Source of the DNA: Stomoxys calcitrans
Lineage: Eukaryota; Arthropoda; Insecta; Diptera; Muscidae
Assembly: GCF_963082655.1 (NCBI RefSeq)
Contig: NC_081555.1
Span: 16,231,650 to 16,295,649 of the forward strand
DNA: 64,000 bases
Direction: 5' to 3'
Made by a program: the position numbers and the translations under genes. The notes below the pieces were generated by a model, which was given only the letters and a program-made list of their open reading frames with translations, searched no databases and was not told the origin of the DNA. This document shows positions 38,144 to 50,155 of this stretch, piece by piece. Each line of letters begins with the position of its first letter. The first letter of the stretch is position 1.

Positions 38144-41100
38144 CTACTCTTCATCTTCATCTACATATTCACATTCATCATCATTGTCATCCTCAGTACA
38201 TTCCTCATCATCCTCTTCCTCCTCCTCTTCTTCTTGCTTGTCTTCAACTTTATTGGAGTTTGAAAATTCCTGCTTGTTGGTCTTATGGCTCTGTGTTTCT
38301 TTGGGTTTTGCCATGAAAGTGGGCTGATGTTGTTCATCTTCCAGACGATTCAAAGGAGACATGGTAGTCGTTGTCGAGGTTGTTATACTCAATGGTGTGG
38401 AACTTTTTATTTTAATGGGATTTTTGGTGGATTTAATGGAATCCTTTTTGTTTTTGTCTTTTGCATCTTCCAAGACCATAGTTGTGGTGGCAGTTCCTAT
38501 GATATCCGATCCCGATATATTGGCTAAATGTTCGAATTTTTTATGGGGCTTAGGGGAAAAGATTTTCATTGTTGTTACTTCCAGCGTTGACTTGACTAAT
38601 TCCTTTTCCTTCAAGGTTTCATTGAATCTTTTTATAGCAGTTTCTTCCATATGCTCCTTCTGCTCCACAATGTCGGTGGAATTTTCTCTTATCATCATTT
38701 GGTCTTTAGAGTTTTGGGAATTCACATTTGTTTTATTGTTTGTTTGGCCTATGGCTGTTCCATTGATCAAATTCTCCGAACTATCTTCGTTCTCCTCTTT
38801 ATCCCAATCCACCAGTGGTGGTGGTGTTATTCTGGGTGCCGCCGTTGAGGTCAACATAAACTCATCGACTATTTCACAGTTTTTACCCAAATAACCTTGA
38901 CGACACTCGCAATGATAATTGCCATCTTCTTTGGTCAAAGAAATACAACGTCCACCATTTTCACAGATAAGGGGATTTTCTTTGCAATAACTCAGAGCTA
39001 GACGAGGGATAGATATATGGAAGTTTATAGGAATTATAAAATAAAAGCAAAAATTTATATTCAACCTACGCTCATCACAGAGTATGCCACCCCAGCCAGC
39101 CTTACAATTACACTCCCAGGGTTTTGAGCAGTCGCCATGAACACAGCCTGGATAGGGAAAGCATTGATCACATTTGGGTCCGGTCCAGCCTACTTTACAG
39201 CTAAAAGGGGAGGGGAATAAGAGGAAAATATTTAAAATGGTCTAAAGCGCCCTCTAGGGGTTCAAAAAGACATATAGGGAGAACGGTATATAGGGAAGAG
39301 ATATGGATGGACCGATAGGCAGAGAGACAGATACACATAAAAGAGACATAGAGAAGACGAACAAACAGACAGAAGACGGACAAACAGACAGAAGACGGAC
39401 AAACAGCCAGAAGACGGACAAACAGACAGAAGAGGACAAATAGACAGAAGAGGACAAACAGACAGAAGAGGACAAACAGACAGAAGAGGACAAACAGACA
39501 GAAGAGGACAAACAGACAGAAGAGGACAAACAGACAGAAGAGGACAAACAGACAGAAGAGGACAAACAGACAGAAGACGGACAAACAGACAGAAGACGGA
39601 CAAACAGACAGAAGAGGACAAACAGACAGAAGAGGACAAAAAGACAGAAGACGGACAAACAGACAGAAGAGGACAAACAGACAGAAGAGGACAAACAGAC
39701 AGAAGAGGATAAACAGACAGAAGACGGACAAACAGACAGAAGAGGACAAACAGACAGAAGAGGACAAACAGACAGAAGACGGACAAACAGACAGAAGAGG
39801 ACAAACAGACAGAAGAGGACAAACAGACAGAAGAGGACAAACAGACAGAAGAGGACAAACAGACAGAAGAGGACAAACAGACAGAAGACGGACAAACAGA
39901 CAGAAGAGGACAAACAGACAGAAGAGGACAAACAGACAGAAGAGGACAATCAGACAGAAGACGGACAAACAGACAGAAGACGGACAAACAGACAGAAGAG
40001 GACAAACAGACAGAAGACGGACAAACAGACAGAAGACGGACAAACAGACAGAATATGGACAAACAGACAGAAGACGGACAAACAGACAGAAGACGGACAA
40101 ACAGACAGAAGAGGACAAACAGACAGAAGACGGACAAACAGACAGAAGACGGACAAACAGACAGAAGAGGACAAACAGACAGAAGAGGACAAACAGACAG
40201 AAGACGGACAAACAGACAGAAGAGGACAAACAGACAGAAGAGGACAAACAGACAGAAGACGGACAAACAGACAGAAGACGGACAAACAGACAGAAGACGG
40301 ACAAACAGACAGAAGACGGACAAACAGACAGAAGAGGACAAACAGACAGAAGAGGACAAACAGACAGAAGAGGACAAACAGACAGAAGAGGACAAACAGA
40401 CAGAAGACGGACAAACAGACAGAAGAGGACAAACAGACAGAAGACGGACAAACAGACAGAAGAGGACAAACAGACAGAAGAGGACAAACAGACAGAAGAG
40501 GACAAACAGACAGAAGACGGACAAACAGACAGAAGAGGACAAACAGACAGAAGAGGACAAACAGACAGAAGACGGACAAACAGACAGAAGACGGACAAAC
40601 AGACAGAAGAGGACAAACAAACAGACAGAAGAGGACAAACAGACAGAAGAGGACAAACAGACAGAAGACGGACAAACAGACAGAAGACGGACAAACAGAC
40701 AGAAGAGGACAAACAGACAGAAGAGGACAAACAGACAGAAGACGGACAAACAGACAGAAGACGGACAAACAGACAGAAGAGGACAAACAGACAGAAGACA
40801 GACAAACAGACAGAAGAGGACAAACAGACAGAAGACGGACAAACAGACAGAAGACGGACAAACAGACAGAATATGGACAAACAGACAGAAGACGGACAAA
40901 CAGACAGAATATGGACAAACAGACAGAAGACGGACAAACAGACAGAAGACGGACAAACAGACAAAAGACGGGCAAACAGAAAGAAGACGCACGAATAGAC
41001 AGAAGACGGACAAATAGACAGAAGACGGACATACAGAGGACGGACAAACTGACATATGGACATATAGACGGAAAACAGACTGATAGAAGGAGAAAAAGAC

Positions 41101-44100
41101 ACACAGAACAACGGACAGAGAGACACTCAGAAGACAGACGGCTAGACAGACGGACACATAGGCAGCGCGATAGAATTGAAACGCCATAGGCGAGTATGTA
41201 ACCATAGTTCACAAAAGACTGAATGAGTAAGAGATCGCCCGAAAGGCGTTACAAGCTGCACAGAACTACCAAAGTGCAGATAGTGTCTGAGAAAGTGGAG
41301 CAAGCCTATAATTGAGCCAGATCCCCCCGAAGAAATAACAGCTGGCAGTTTCGAGGGATCGGGGTTATAAGATGGGGGTGTGGTTTAGTACATAGAAATC
41401 ATGCATGTTTTTCTGTATGGGCATCATTTGAAGATTCCACATCACCATTCGAAGATTCCACACCTTCAGCAATGAAAAACAAGTAAAAAGGCAATAAGTT
41501 CGGCCGGGCTGAATTTTGGATAACCACCACCTCGGGAATATTTGTAAGTCTCCTTTCATCATAACCCGGTGGAAAATACATAATTTATGCCCCCATAGCG
41601 GCTATATCGAAATATGGTCCGATTTGGAACAAATTCGACACAGACATTGAATGGTCTACTAAGTATAAGTCATTGTTCAATTTGTTAGACCAAAATATTG
41701 GTCTTTTTGGTAGTCATACCTAAATATAGACAGATCTGAACCATATTCGACACGGATATCGAATAGCATAACATAAAATACTGTGTAAAATTTCAAAGAA
41801 ATCGGAATATAAATGTGTCTTTTATGGGCCCAAGACCATAAATCGAGAGATCGGTCTATATGGCAGCTATATCCAAATCTGAACCGAGCCTAACTCAACT
41901 CACTATCCCAAATTTTGGCGAAATCGGACAATAAATGCGCCTTTTATGGCCCCAAAACCTTAAATCGAGATATCTGTCTATATGGCAGCTATATCCAAAT
42001 CTGGAGCGATCTGCGCCAAATTGATGAAGAATTTTGAAGGGCCCAACACAACTCACTATCCCAAATTTTGGCGAAATCGGACAATAAATGTGCCTTGTAT
42101 GTGCCCAAAACCTTAAATCGAGTAATCGGTCTATATGGAAGCTATATCAAAATCTAAACCGATCTGGTTCAAATTGAACATGAATGTTCAAGGGCTTAAC
42201 ACAACTCATTCTCTCAAATTTCGGCGAAATCGGACTATAAATGCGCCTTTTATGGGCCCAAAAATTTAAATCCAAATATCGATATGGCAGCTATTGGGTT
42301 GCCCAAAAAGTAATTGCGGATTTTTTAAAAGAAAGTAAATGCATTTTTAATAAAACTTAGAATGAACTTTAATCAAATATACTTTTTTTACACTTTTTTT
42401 CTAAAGCAAGCTAAAGATAACAGCTGATAACTGACAGAAGAAAGAATGCAATTACAGAGTCACAAGCTGTGAAAAAATTTGTCAACGCCGACTATTTGAA
42501 AATTCCGCAATTACTTTTTGGGCAACCCAATATATCCAAAACTGGACCGTTCTGAATCAAATTGAAGAATGATGTCGAACGGCCTAACACAACTCACTGT
42601 CCCAAAATTTGGCAAAATCGGACTATAAATGCGCCTTTTATAGGCCTACGACCTTAAATCCACAGATTAGTCTATATGGCAGCTATATCCAAATCTGGAC
42701 CGATCTGGGCCAAAATGGAGAAGGATGTCACAGTCCCTGATATAACATACTGTCCCAAATTTTGGAGAAATCGGACAATAAATGCGCTTTTTATGGGCCT
42801 AAGACCTTAAATCCACAGATTAGTGTATATGGCAGCTATATCCAAATCTGGACCGATCTGGAGAAGGATGTCGCAGGCCCTGATATAACATACTGTCCCA
42901 AATTTTGGAGAATTCGGACAATAAATACGCATTTTATGGGCCAAAAACCCTTAATCGAGAGATCGGTCTATATGACAGCTATATCCAAATCTGAACCGAT
43001 CAGGGCCATATTCAAGACAAGTGTCGATGGGTTTATCTTAACTCACTATCCCAAATTTCGGCGAAATAGGATTTGTTTTATTTTGCCTTTTATGTGCCCA
43101 AAACCTTAAATCGAGAGATCGGTCTATATGGCAGATATATCCAAATTTAGACTGATCTGGACCAAAATTAAGATGGATGTCGAAGGTCCTGACATTACAT
43201 ACTGTCCCAAATTTCCGCGATGTCGGACCATAAATGCGCATTGTATGGACCCTAAACCCTAAATCGAGAGATCGGTCTATATGGCAGCTGTATCCAAATC
43301 TGAACAGATCTGAGCTATATTGCAGAAAAATGTTGAAGAGCCTAACTAACTCACTGTCCTAAATTTTGGCGAAATTGGACAATAAATGCGCCTTTTATGG
43401 CCCCAAAACCTTAAATCGAGGCATCGGTCTATATGGCAGCTATGTGCAAATCTGGTCCAAATTGCAAAAAGTTTTCGAAGAGCATAACACAACTCACTGT
43501 CCCAAATTCTGGCGACATCGGAAAGTAAATGCGCATTTTATGGGCCCAAGACCTTTAATGAACCGATCGGGACCAAATTCAAGAAAAATGTCGAGGGGTC
43601 TAACGCTACTCACTGAGCCAAATTTTGGCGAAATCAGACCATAAATGCGCATTGTATGGACCCTAAACCCTAAACCGAGAGATCGGTCTATATGACAGCT
43701 ATATCCAAATCTGAACCGATCAGGGCCAAATTGCAGAAAGATGTCGACTGGACTTACAAAACTCACTGTCACAAATAATCGGATAAGAAAATGTTGCTTT
43801 TATAGGCCTATGACCTTAAATCGAAGGATCGGTCTATATTGTGGCTATTTCAAGATATGGTCCGATATGGTCCAATATGGTCCATCTTCGAACTCACAGT
43901 TGTTGGAAGTCATTACAAAACAACACTTGTTAAACTTCAGCCAAATCGGACAAAAATGTCTGCCTCCAGGATCTCAAGAAGTCAAATCGGGAGATCGATT
44001 TATATGGGGCCCATATCAGGTTATAGACCGATTTGAACCACACATTTGTCGTGTTTATTGACATATGTCTTAAATCTCTAAATGGCATAGTTGGTGGGAA

Positions 44101-47100
44101 AAATATTAGCCGGAAGTCGATTCCACATACGAACGGTTCGGACGAAATAAGAGTTCTCTCTATAATTCATTGTGCGGTCCTTTGGCCAATCAATTACAAT
44201 GGTTGTGAGTTAATGGAATGTCTAGTATCCCTGACAAACATCATTACTTTAGGAATAAGAAGACGAATATCAGACGGACACACAACAAACCACCCACATT
44301 GCCACTATGTTCAAGGGGCTGCAATAGAGATGGATACGCTACTGTCCCCAGTCAATGCCATCTCTGTACACGGTCTAGTAGCTCCAGGGATGATTTTGAA
44401 GCTCCAGCCCATACATGTGAGTTGTATTCCATTTTCGGCCTTGTGAAAGAGGTCTAGATGTTAAGAAGATCAGAAGGAGTGAAGTAATTCTCACACCGTT
44501 AAAGGAAGCCTAAACACATTGTATGCTTCTTTCGACACTTCAAATACATGTTTAGCCCAAAGGACATCACTTTGTATTTTTATGCCAAGAACATCAAGAG
44601 CTTCTGATTGCTCAACATCTATACCGTTAATAGACAAAGATGATCGTAATGGGTCAGCGAATCGTTTGTGTGACAACAAACAGCACTGAGTCTTAGGTGC
44701 ATTAAAATCTTCTCGATTCATACGGCCCCACTCAGAAAGGGCCAGTAAATCCTGGTAGAGTGTATAGCCCGCCTCTTGTTCTCAATCTCTGGAAGACTCG
44801 GCCTATGGTCGAATGAGTGTGAATGACAGAGATTACTATCATCCTCAAACTGAATAGATAGGATTCGATGTCTGACTCAACAGGATGAGAAAGAACATAG
44901 CCCTGGGGTGCACCAGCGGTCAATTTTTGCTCATTGTATGAGAACCCATCTATAACGACTCGTATAGTGCGATCTCTGAGAATGATCGAAATAAATCGCA
45001 CGAAGCCATTACCGACGCAAGCTTTGATAGTAATGCACCATTCCAGACCCTATCAAGTGCCTTGGAGATATCCAGAGCCACAACCTTACTCTCACCAAAC
45101 TGGTGGATTGAGCGACTCCAACATTGCGACAGAAGTGCCATGAGGTCGCCCGTAGAGCGATTTCTGCGCAACCCATACTGTTGGTCGCTAAGAAGGCCAT
45201 TAGGCTCTAAATACCTCACAAGATGGTGATTAACCGTGCGCTCCATAACCTTGTAGAGAGCGGAGCATATCGCAATTGGCCGATAACACGCAGGGTTGCT
45301 CGCCTCACCCTTCTTGGGTATGGGCTGAACGTTCGCAACCTATCAACGCTCCAGAAAGACTCCCGCATGGTAGGCAAGATTGAAAAGTTTGCGTAATGGA
45401 CGAGCAAGCGTCGAAGAACACTTGCGCAAGAAAAGTGTGATATGCCCGGGGATTTATTTACGGCTAGATTCACATGAACCCTTTTGACTCTACGAGTTCG
45501 AAAAAATATCTGGGGCATGACGCCAGATACTTTTTCGATTTAGTGGAGAGTGGTTGATTGCTATCCAGCCGGGAAAAGTTCCCTGCAAAAATATCAGCCA
45601 GCAGGTTAGCCTTATCAAACGGGTCACTGAACGTTTGATCATCCTAAACCAGAGTTGGAATAGATGAAGAACTACCCTTTACCCTTTTTCACCAACGACC
45701 AAAAGTTTTTACTTGCTCGTGTAGAAGCAAAAACCTTAGTACGTAGGCGCTGTTCATAAAGAAATTCTTCGCGCCACAGCACTTTGGCATACGAAGATCT
45801 TGCCTGCTTGAGCAGCAGTTCAGTATTGGCATTTTTATCCAAGCGCCAGTTGCTGAATGCCACCTTTTTCGATCTGACAGCATCTCTGCATGTGTGGTTA
45901 AACCAACTTTTGTCGCCTAATTTAGCCGTTATAGTCTTAACTGGAATAAAGAAAAAAGTAATGAAAACGTATACCATAGCCATATCGGCGTTCTCTGATT
46001 TCAGCTAACGGCTGATTCTTTTCCCAACAATTAACTCAGCTCATCCTTGAATATCATAACTCACCGACATTCACCTGGCTTCTTGCAATACCCATGCTGC
46101 TTATGACAATCGGCACTACAAATTGCTGAAAAAAAAATGAAAAATCCGATAAGAAAATCATCACACTTCAATGCTTATCTTCTGCGAAACTTACGCAACT
46201 GGCACAATAGTCCTGTATAGCCTGGCATACAATTGCACTCCAAGGGCTTATTGCATGTTCCATGTTGGCAGCCGGGCAATACGGCACATTCACTACAATT
46301 GCGGCCGGCCCAACCAATGCGACAACGACACTCACCTGGTGCCTCACAATAGCCACGCGTGTTATGGCAACCCTCACGACATGAGGCTATGGAAGAAAGG
46401 AAGAAAACGAGCCAACGGCCAAAGTGCAAAATAATTAACATTCCATCAGGTCTCTTATCGTGGTAAATACTTACGTTCGGTACAGAAGAGTCCATCCCAG
46501 CCTCGACGGCAAATGCATTCGAATGGCTTGGTGCAATCACCATGTTGACATCCTGGCAAAGGAATGCACCTTTCACATAATTCCCCACTGTAGCCAATGC
46601 GACAACGGCATTCGCCAGGACGTTGACAATAGCCTGAATGAAAGAAAGTAGAAAAACAGATAATGGTTGGGGATTTAATCGAATGCAGTGCTGGAAATGA
46701 GTGCAAAGTTAATTTTAAGGAAAATAAAAATCAATTTACCGAAAATCTATAAATTTTCGGGAAATATCAAATCCATTTTCTATTCTCAAATACGTTTCAT
46801 TTGAGTCCTATTCGACGTATTTTTAGAAAGAAAAGCGCCACCTTGACTTGAACGCAAATTTCAATGTCATATTAGTGATCTACTCCCAAATACCTTTCAT
46901 TTGAATCCCATATAGCCATGGTCGGCTGATATGCCAATTTAGGGGTATTTGGGGGTGGGCGACCTCCCCTTACTTGGATCTAATTTTTATGCCATATTTG
47001 TAATCTACTGCCATATACTTTTCACTTGAGTCCTAATATGGGATGGAATGAACTTCGAATATATCTGTTAAGAGACATTTTGGGTTTGGGGCGGCCTGCT

Positions 47101-49743
47101 AAATACTTGGGCCAAATATTAATACTATATTCGTTTTCCAGACTCTAATACCTTTCATTTGATACCTGTATTGTGCCCATCGGACCACTTTGGGTTAAGG
47201 GTGGCATTTTTGGGGTAAGGGGGAGGGTCCGCCCCCATCTGTTATCTAAAAATTATATAGCCTTTGTTTGCTTCCATACAAATCTTACACAAACTATAAA
47301 AATTTTAAGAAATTCGGTTAGGCCGAGTCCCATATAGTAAAAATGGGTCTTATGCCCATTTGAGGCGTTTTTGGGGTGTGCGGTGACCCCCTTTATTTCG
47401 ATCTGATTTTTTATGCCAGACTCGAAATCTACTCCGTAATACCTTTCATTTGAGCCCCATTTTGACATGAACATCTAATATGTCTATTTGGGGAAGTTTT
47501 GGGGTTGGGAAGGCCCGATGGATATTTAGACTCAAATTTTAATACCATATTCGTATTCTACTCTCCATAACCTTTTATTTGATACCCATATTGTCCCGAT
47601 AGGTCAACTTTTGATTTTGGGCGGTGTTTTTGGCTTAAAGTAGAGCGTCCGTCCCCCTTCCGTTATCGAAAAATTTTATAGCAATACACAATATGCCGAT
47701 AATTTAGAGAAAACCGGTTTTGCCCATATTGTCCCGATCGGTCTACTTTTGATTTTGGGTGGTGATTTTGGCGTAAAGGGGAGGGTCCGCCCCCCTTCCG
47801 ATATCGAAAAATTGTATAGCAATACACAATATGCCAAAAATTTCGAGAAAATCGGTTTTACCGTTTTTGAGTCTATACGGAACAAACAAACCGAGTCCCA
47901 TATAGCCGTGATTGGCTAAAGTGCCCATTCTAGTCGTTTTTGTGGGGGGGTGGGGTGACCCCCTATACTTCGACATGAATTTGTATGTCAGATTCGTTAT
48001 CTACTCTCGCATACTTTTCATTTGATACCCATATTGTCCTTGTCGGTCCACTTTTGATTTTAGGTGTTGTTTTTGGGGTAACGGGGGAGGGTCCGACCCT
48101 TGCGATATCAAAAAATTATAAAGTCTATTCGTTTTTCCTGACTATGTTCGTAATGTACTCCGGAATACCTTTCATTTGAGTCCCATATTGTCATGATCGT
48201 CCAATAAACCTATTTTAGGGTATTTTGGGGCTGGGGCGGCCCCCACGTACTTGGACCCAACTTTTATTATGAAATTCTTACTCTACTCCTGAATACCTTT
48301 CATTTGATTCTCATATTGTCCTGATCGGTGCACTTTTATTTTTGGGTAGCACTTTTGCGGTAAGGGGAAGAGTCCTCCCCCTTCCGATATCAAACAAGTA
48401 AAAGCGTGCTAAGTTCGACCGGGCCGAATCTTGGGAATCCACCAACATGGATTCGGCTAAAAATTTATACAAAATAGATTGAGGCAAATCGGAAGATCGG
48501 TTTATATGGGAGCTATATCAGGTTATAGACCTATTTGGACCGTACTTGGCACAGTGGTTGCAAGTCATAACTATTTGCAAAATTTCAGTTAAATCGGATG
48601 AAAATTGAGGCTTCCAGGGGCTCAAGAAGTCAAATCGGGAGATCGGTTTATAAGGGAGCCTTATCAGGATATAGACCGATTTGAACGGTACTTGGCACAG
48701 TTGTTGGAAGTCATAACAGAACACTAGATACAAAATTTCAGCCCAATCAGATACCAGTTGCGGCTTCTAGGGGCTAAATATATCAGTTCGGGAGGTCGGT
48801 TTATATGGGTCTATATCCAAAACTGAACCGATAAGGTCCAGTTGTAGTCCCCAAAGACCTTCATTAGTATCAAGTATCTTTGCGTTCGACCTCTACCGTT
48901 ATTTCCTATGGCGGTGGGTATAAAAAATTTCATTAATAAAGAGTGCCTCTAAGGTTACAAGAAACCTTTTGCTATAGGTTTTGTTCTGAACCTTCTCCTC
49001 ACTAATGATTTCACTCCTTTACACTTCAGTCATGCTTGCTTATTATCAAAATTTGACTATACATAGTTCAGGTTCAGTTGTTTAATTAAGTGTTTTCAGG
49101 TGTAACTTCACCCATTCTCATTGAATCTCTACCAATGACGTAGTTTTGGGGTCAGATTTTAGCAAATAGGTGTTATGGCCTATCGTAGGCACCATAACAC
49201 ATGGGGGCTGTGTATGTTTGTGGGTTTTCACTTACCGTTCATGGGGTCACAGCCTTTGCGACACATGGGAACTTGGCATAAATCTCCTTGCCATCCTGGA
49301 AGGCATTTAACATCACCCTTATCATCGCATATATAATGAGAATTGGCTTTTTGCTTTTGGGCTTTTTCGCAAGCCTAAACGAAAGAAAAGGTAGCAGTGG
49401 GGAAAAAAGTGTAGTAAAGTTATATGCGAATTCTTATGTAGACTAGCCATAAGCTGAACCATTCTGTCTGCCTCTCTGGAGTTAATTCTAGCCTCGTTAT
49501 CATTGATGTATGATAATGTCGAGTATTGGGTGGTTTTTTTTTGGAGTGGCAGAATGGCAGAACATAATTGTGGTCCATGAGTAACATATATGACAAATCT
49601 TTGTTATTCTTCCTCCCCTAACTTACCCTTTGCTTCCATAATGGCACACTTGCTTTGGTATTGTATTTGTTGGTATCATAATTTTGTGCCATTGGCAGCA
49701 GTACTGCCAAAATTGTCAAACTCGACACATATGCTACAGACAT
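38144..49743 (-). CDS. DLK/C901-like secreted EGF-repeat protein
   Basis: Seven coding exons: 49743-49627, 49374-49236, 46633-46475, 46386-46195, 46125-46065, 39200-39070 and 38997-38144 (1653 nt, 550 aa). All junctions are GT-AG and in frame. Exon 1 holds a signal peptide (MSVAYVSSLTILAVLLPMA). Exon 2 ends in a DSL-tail-like CLPGWQGDLCQVPMCRKGC. Six short EGF repeats follow in three pairs of the DOS type (GYC..PGEC.C..G then LPGC.HG.C.KP.EC.C), and then one conventional EGF repeat (CENGGRC...CECRQGYLGKNC). The last 260 residues or so are low-complexity, Ser/Thr/Lys-rich, ending in an acidic tail. I see no transmembrane segment. DLK/Delta-type proteins act as Notch-pathway ligands or modulators; from memory, Drosophila C901 is the closest match. 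The Notch role is inferred from the family. Confidence 0.88.
39240..41190. repeat. Two-state 18/19-bp satellite in the DLK-like gene intron
   Basis: About 85-90 monomers of GACAAACAGACAGAAGAG (18 bp) intermixed with a 19-bp form ending AGACG (unit GACGGACAAACAGACAGAA). It starts 35-40 bp from exon 6 and erodes into CAGA/GACG at the right. Long open frames on both strands (up to 647 codons) are repeat artefacts. Confidence 0.93.
41191..41487. other. Intronic sequence, no recognised feature
   Basis: About 300 bp between the satellite and the next DINE element. No splice-bounded open frame seen. Confidence 0.4.
41488..44070 (+). mobile_element. DINE-like element with about 14 units, carrying a MITE
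   Basis: The left terminus has 'aagtaaaaaggcaataag', a GGCCGGGC palindrome and 'cgggaatatttgtaa'. Units of 150-160 bp follow ('atggcagctatatccaaatc', 'actcactgtcccaaattttg'). The right end is lost at the LINE boundary near 44045. Confidence 0.85.
42294..42530 (-). mobile_element. Mariner-type MITE, copy 5, inserted in a DINE unit
   Basis: Intact TIRs. It splits the unit motif 'gcagctatatcc' exactly at TA, leaving 'gcagcTA' on the left and 'TAtatcc' on the right, a clean TA duplication. Confidence 0.93.
44070..45990 (-). pseudogene. Non-LTR retrotransposon fragment with degenerate reverse transcriptase
   Basis: Minus-strand order: LGDKSWFNHTCRDAVRSKK linker (45983-45672), VNLAVNKSPGISHF (about 45480), LLSDQQYGLRRNRSTGDLM and VVALDISKALDRVWN (45246-44950), GAPQGYVLSHP for the usual APQGSVLSP, FEDDSNLCHSHS for the FADD catalytic box (near 44840), NAPKTQCCL and LGIKIQSDVLWAKHV (44721-44491). 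Frameshifts and catalytic-box substitution mean it is dead. No RNase H is seen; CR1/Jockey-like. It lies in the long intron of the DLK-like gene. Confidence 0.85.
46750..48390. mobile_element. Family-2 element
   Basis: Repeated 'tacctttcatttgagtccca', 'ttttggggttggg' and 'ggggagggtccgcccccctt' blocks as at 3353-6092, in the DLK-like gene intron. It includes one 'gagtctatacggaac' tail motif near 47870. It abuts a DINE left terminus. Confidence 0.7.
48393..48925 (+). mobile_element. Short DINE-like element
   Basis: Left palindromic terminus at 48393-48460, about two units, then 'tgcgttcgacctctaccg' and the 'ctatggcggtgggtataaaa' end. Confidence 0.8.
48926..49235. other. Intron sequence of the DLK-like gene
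   Basis: No repeat or open frame recognised beyond the donor GTAAGTG at 49235. Confidence 0.5.
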
Positions 49744-49766
49744 CTTTTCGTTTCACACCATTTAGT

Positions 49767-49782
49767 TCTGCAAACATAAGAA
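49767..49782 (-). promoter_or_regulatory. Candidate 3' splice site in the 5' UTR of the DLK-like gene
   Basis: Minus-strand CTTATGTTTGCAG|AACTAA, 24 nt before the ATG. A leader intron is therefore likely; its 5' end could be the donor GTCAG|GTACTT at 53433. Confidence 0.45.
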
Positions 49783-50155
49783 AAGTACACAAAATATGAT
49801 GAGGATAAAGATGGTTACTTAGAAGAAGTAGCTTTGAGGATTAGTTGTTAAAGTTTGCATTTTACCAAACTGAAATTCAGGAGTTTGCTAAATGACCACG
49901 TTTAAGAAAAATTTTACATATTTTCCAGGTGAGTGAAGTTTAAAAGTTTTGCCAAATACTTTTTTCCCAAAAAGTTTTAGATAAGCTTAACCAAGTGGTT
50001 ACAAAAAGGTTGTTTTGCAATAAATTAGCATCAACAAGTTTAAGTGAACTAAAGGGAAGGGGGAACTAAAAGTTTTGAAAAGGGGCTTTAAAGGGGAAAA
50101 TAAATGAAATGGAACATGAGACAAAAGGTGATGGATAGAAAAATTTTCATAGACA
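49783..50155. other. Upstream region of the DLK-like gene, no repeat recognised
   Basis: AT-rich sequence. Probably part of a leader intron if the distal promoter is right. Confidence 0.4.

Noticed and set aside
38361..38894. 177-codon plus-strand frame
   Set aside because: Antisense shadow of the last exon of the DLK-like gene, which has far stronger support.
39201..41212. Open frames up to 647 codons on both strands
   Set aside because: Products of the 18/19-bp satellite (SVCLSVFCLF or DKQTEDGQTD repeats), inside an intron of the DLK-like gene.
44491..45990. Functional reverse transcriptase gene in the DLK-like intron
   Set aside because: Multiple frameshifts, FEDD in place of FADD at the catalytic box, and no endonuclease or intact start.
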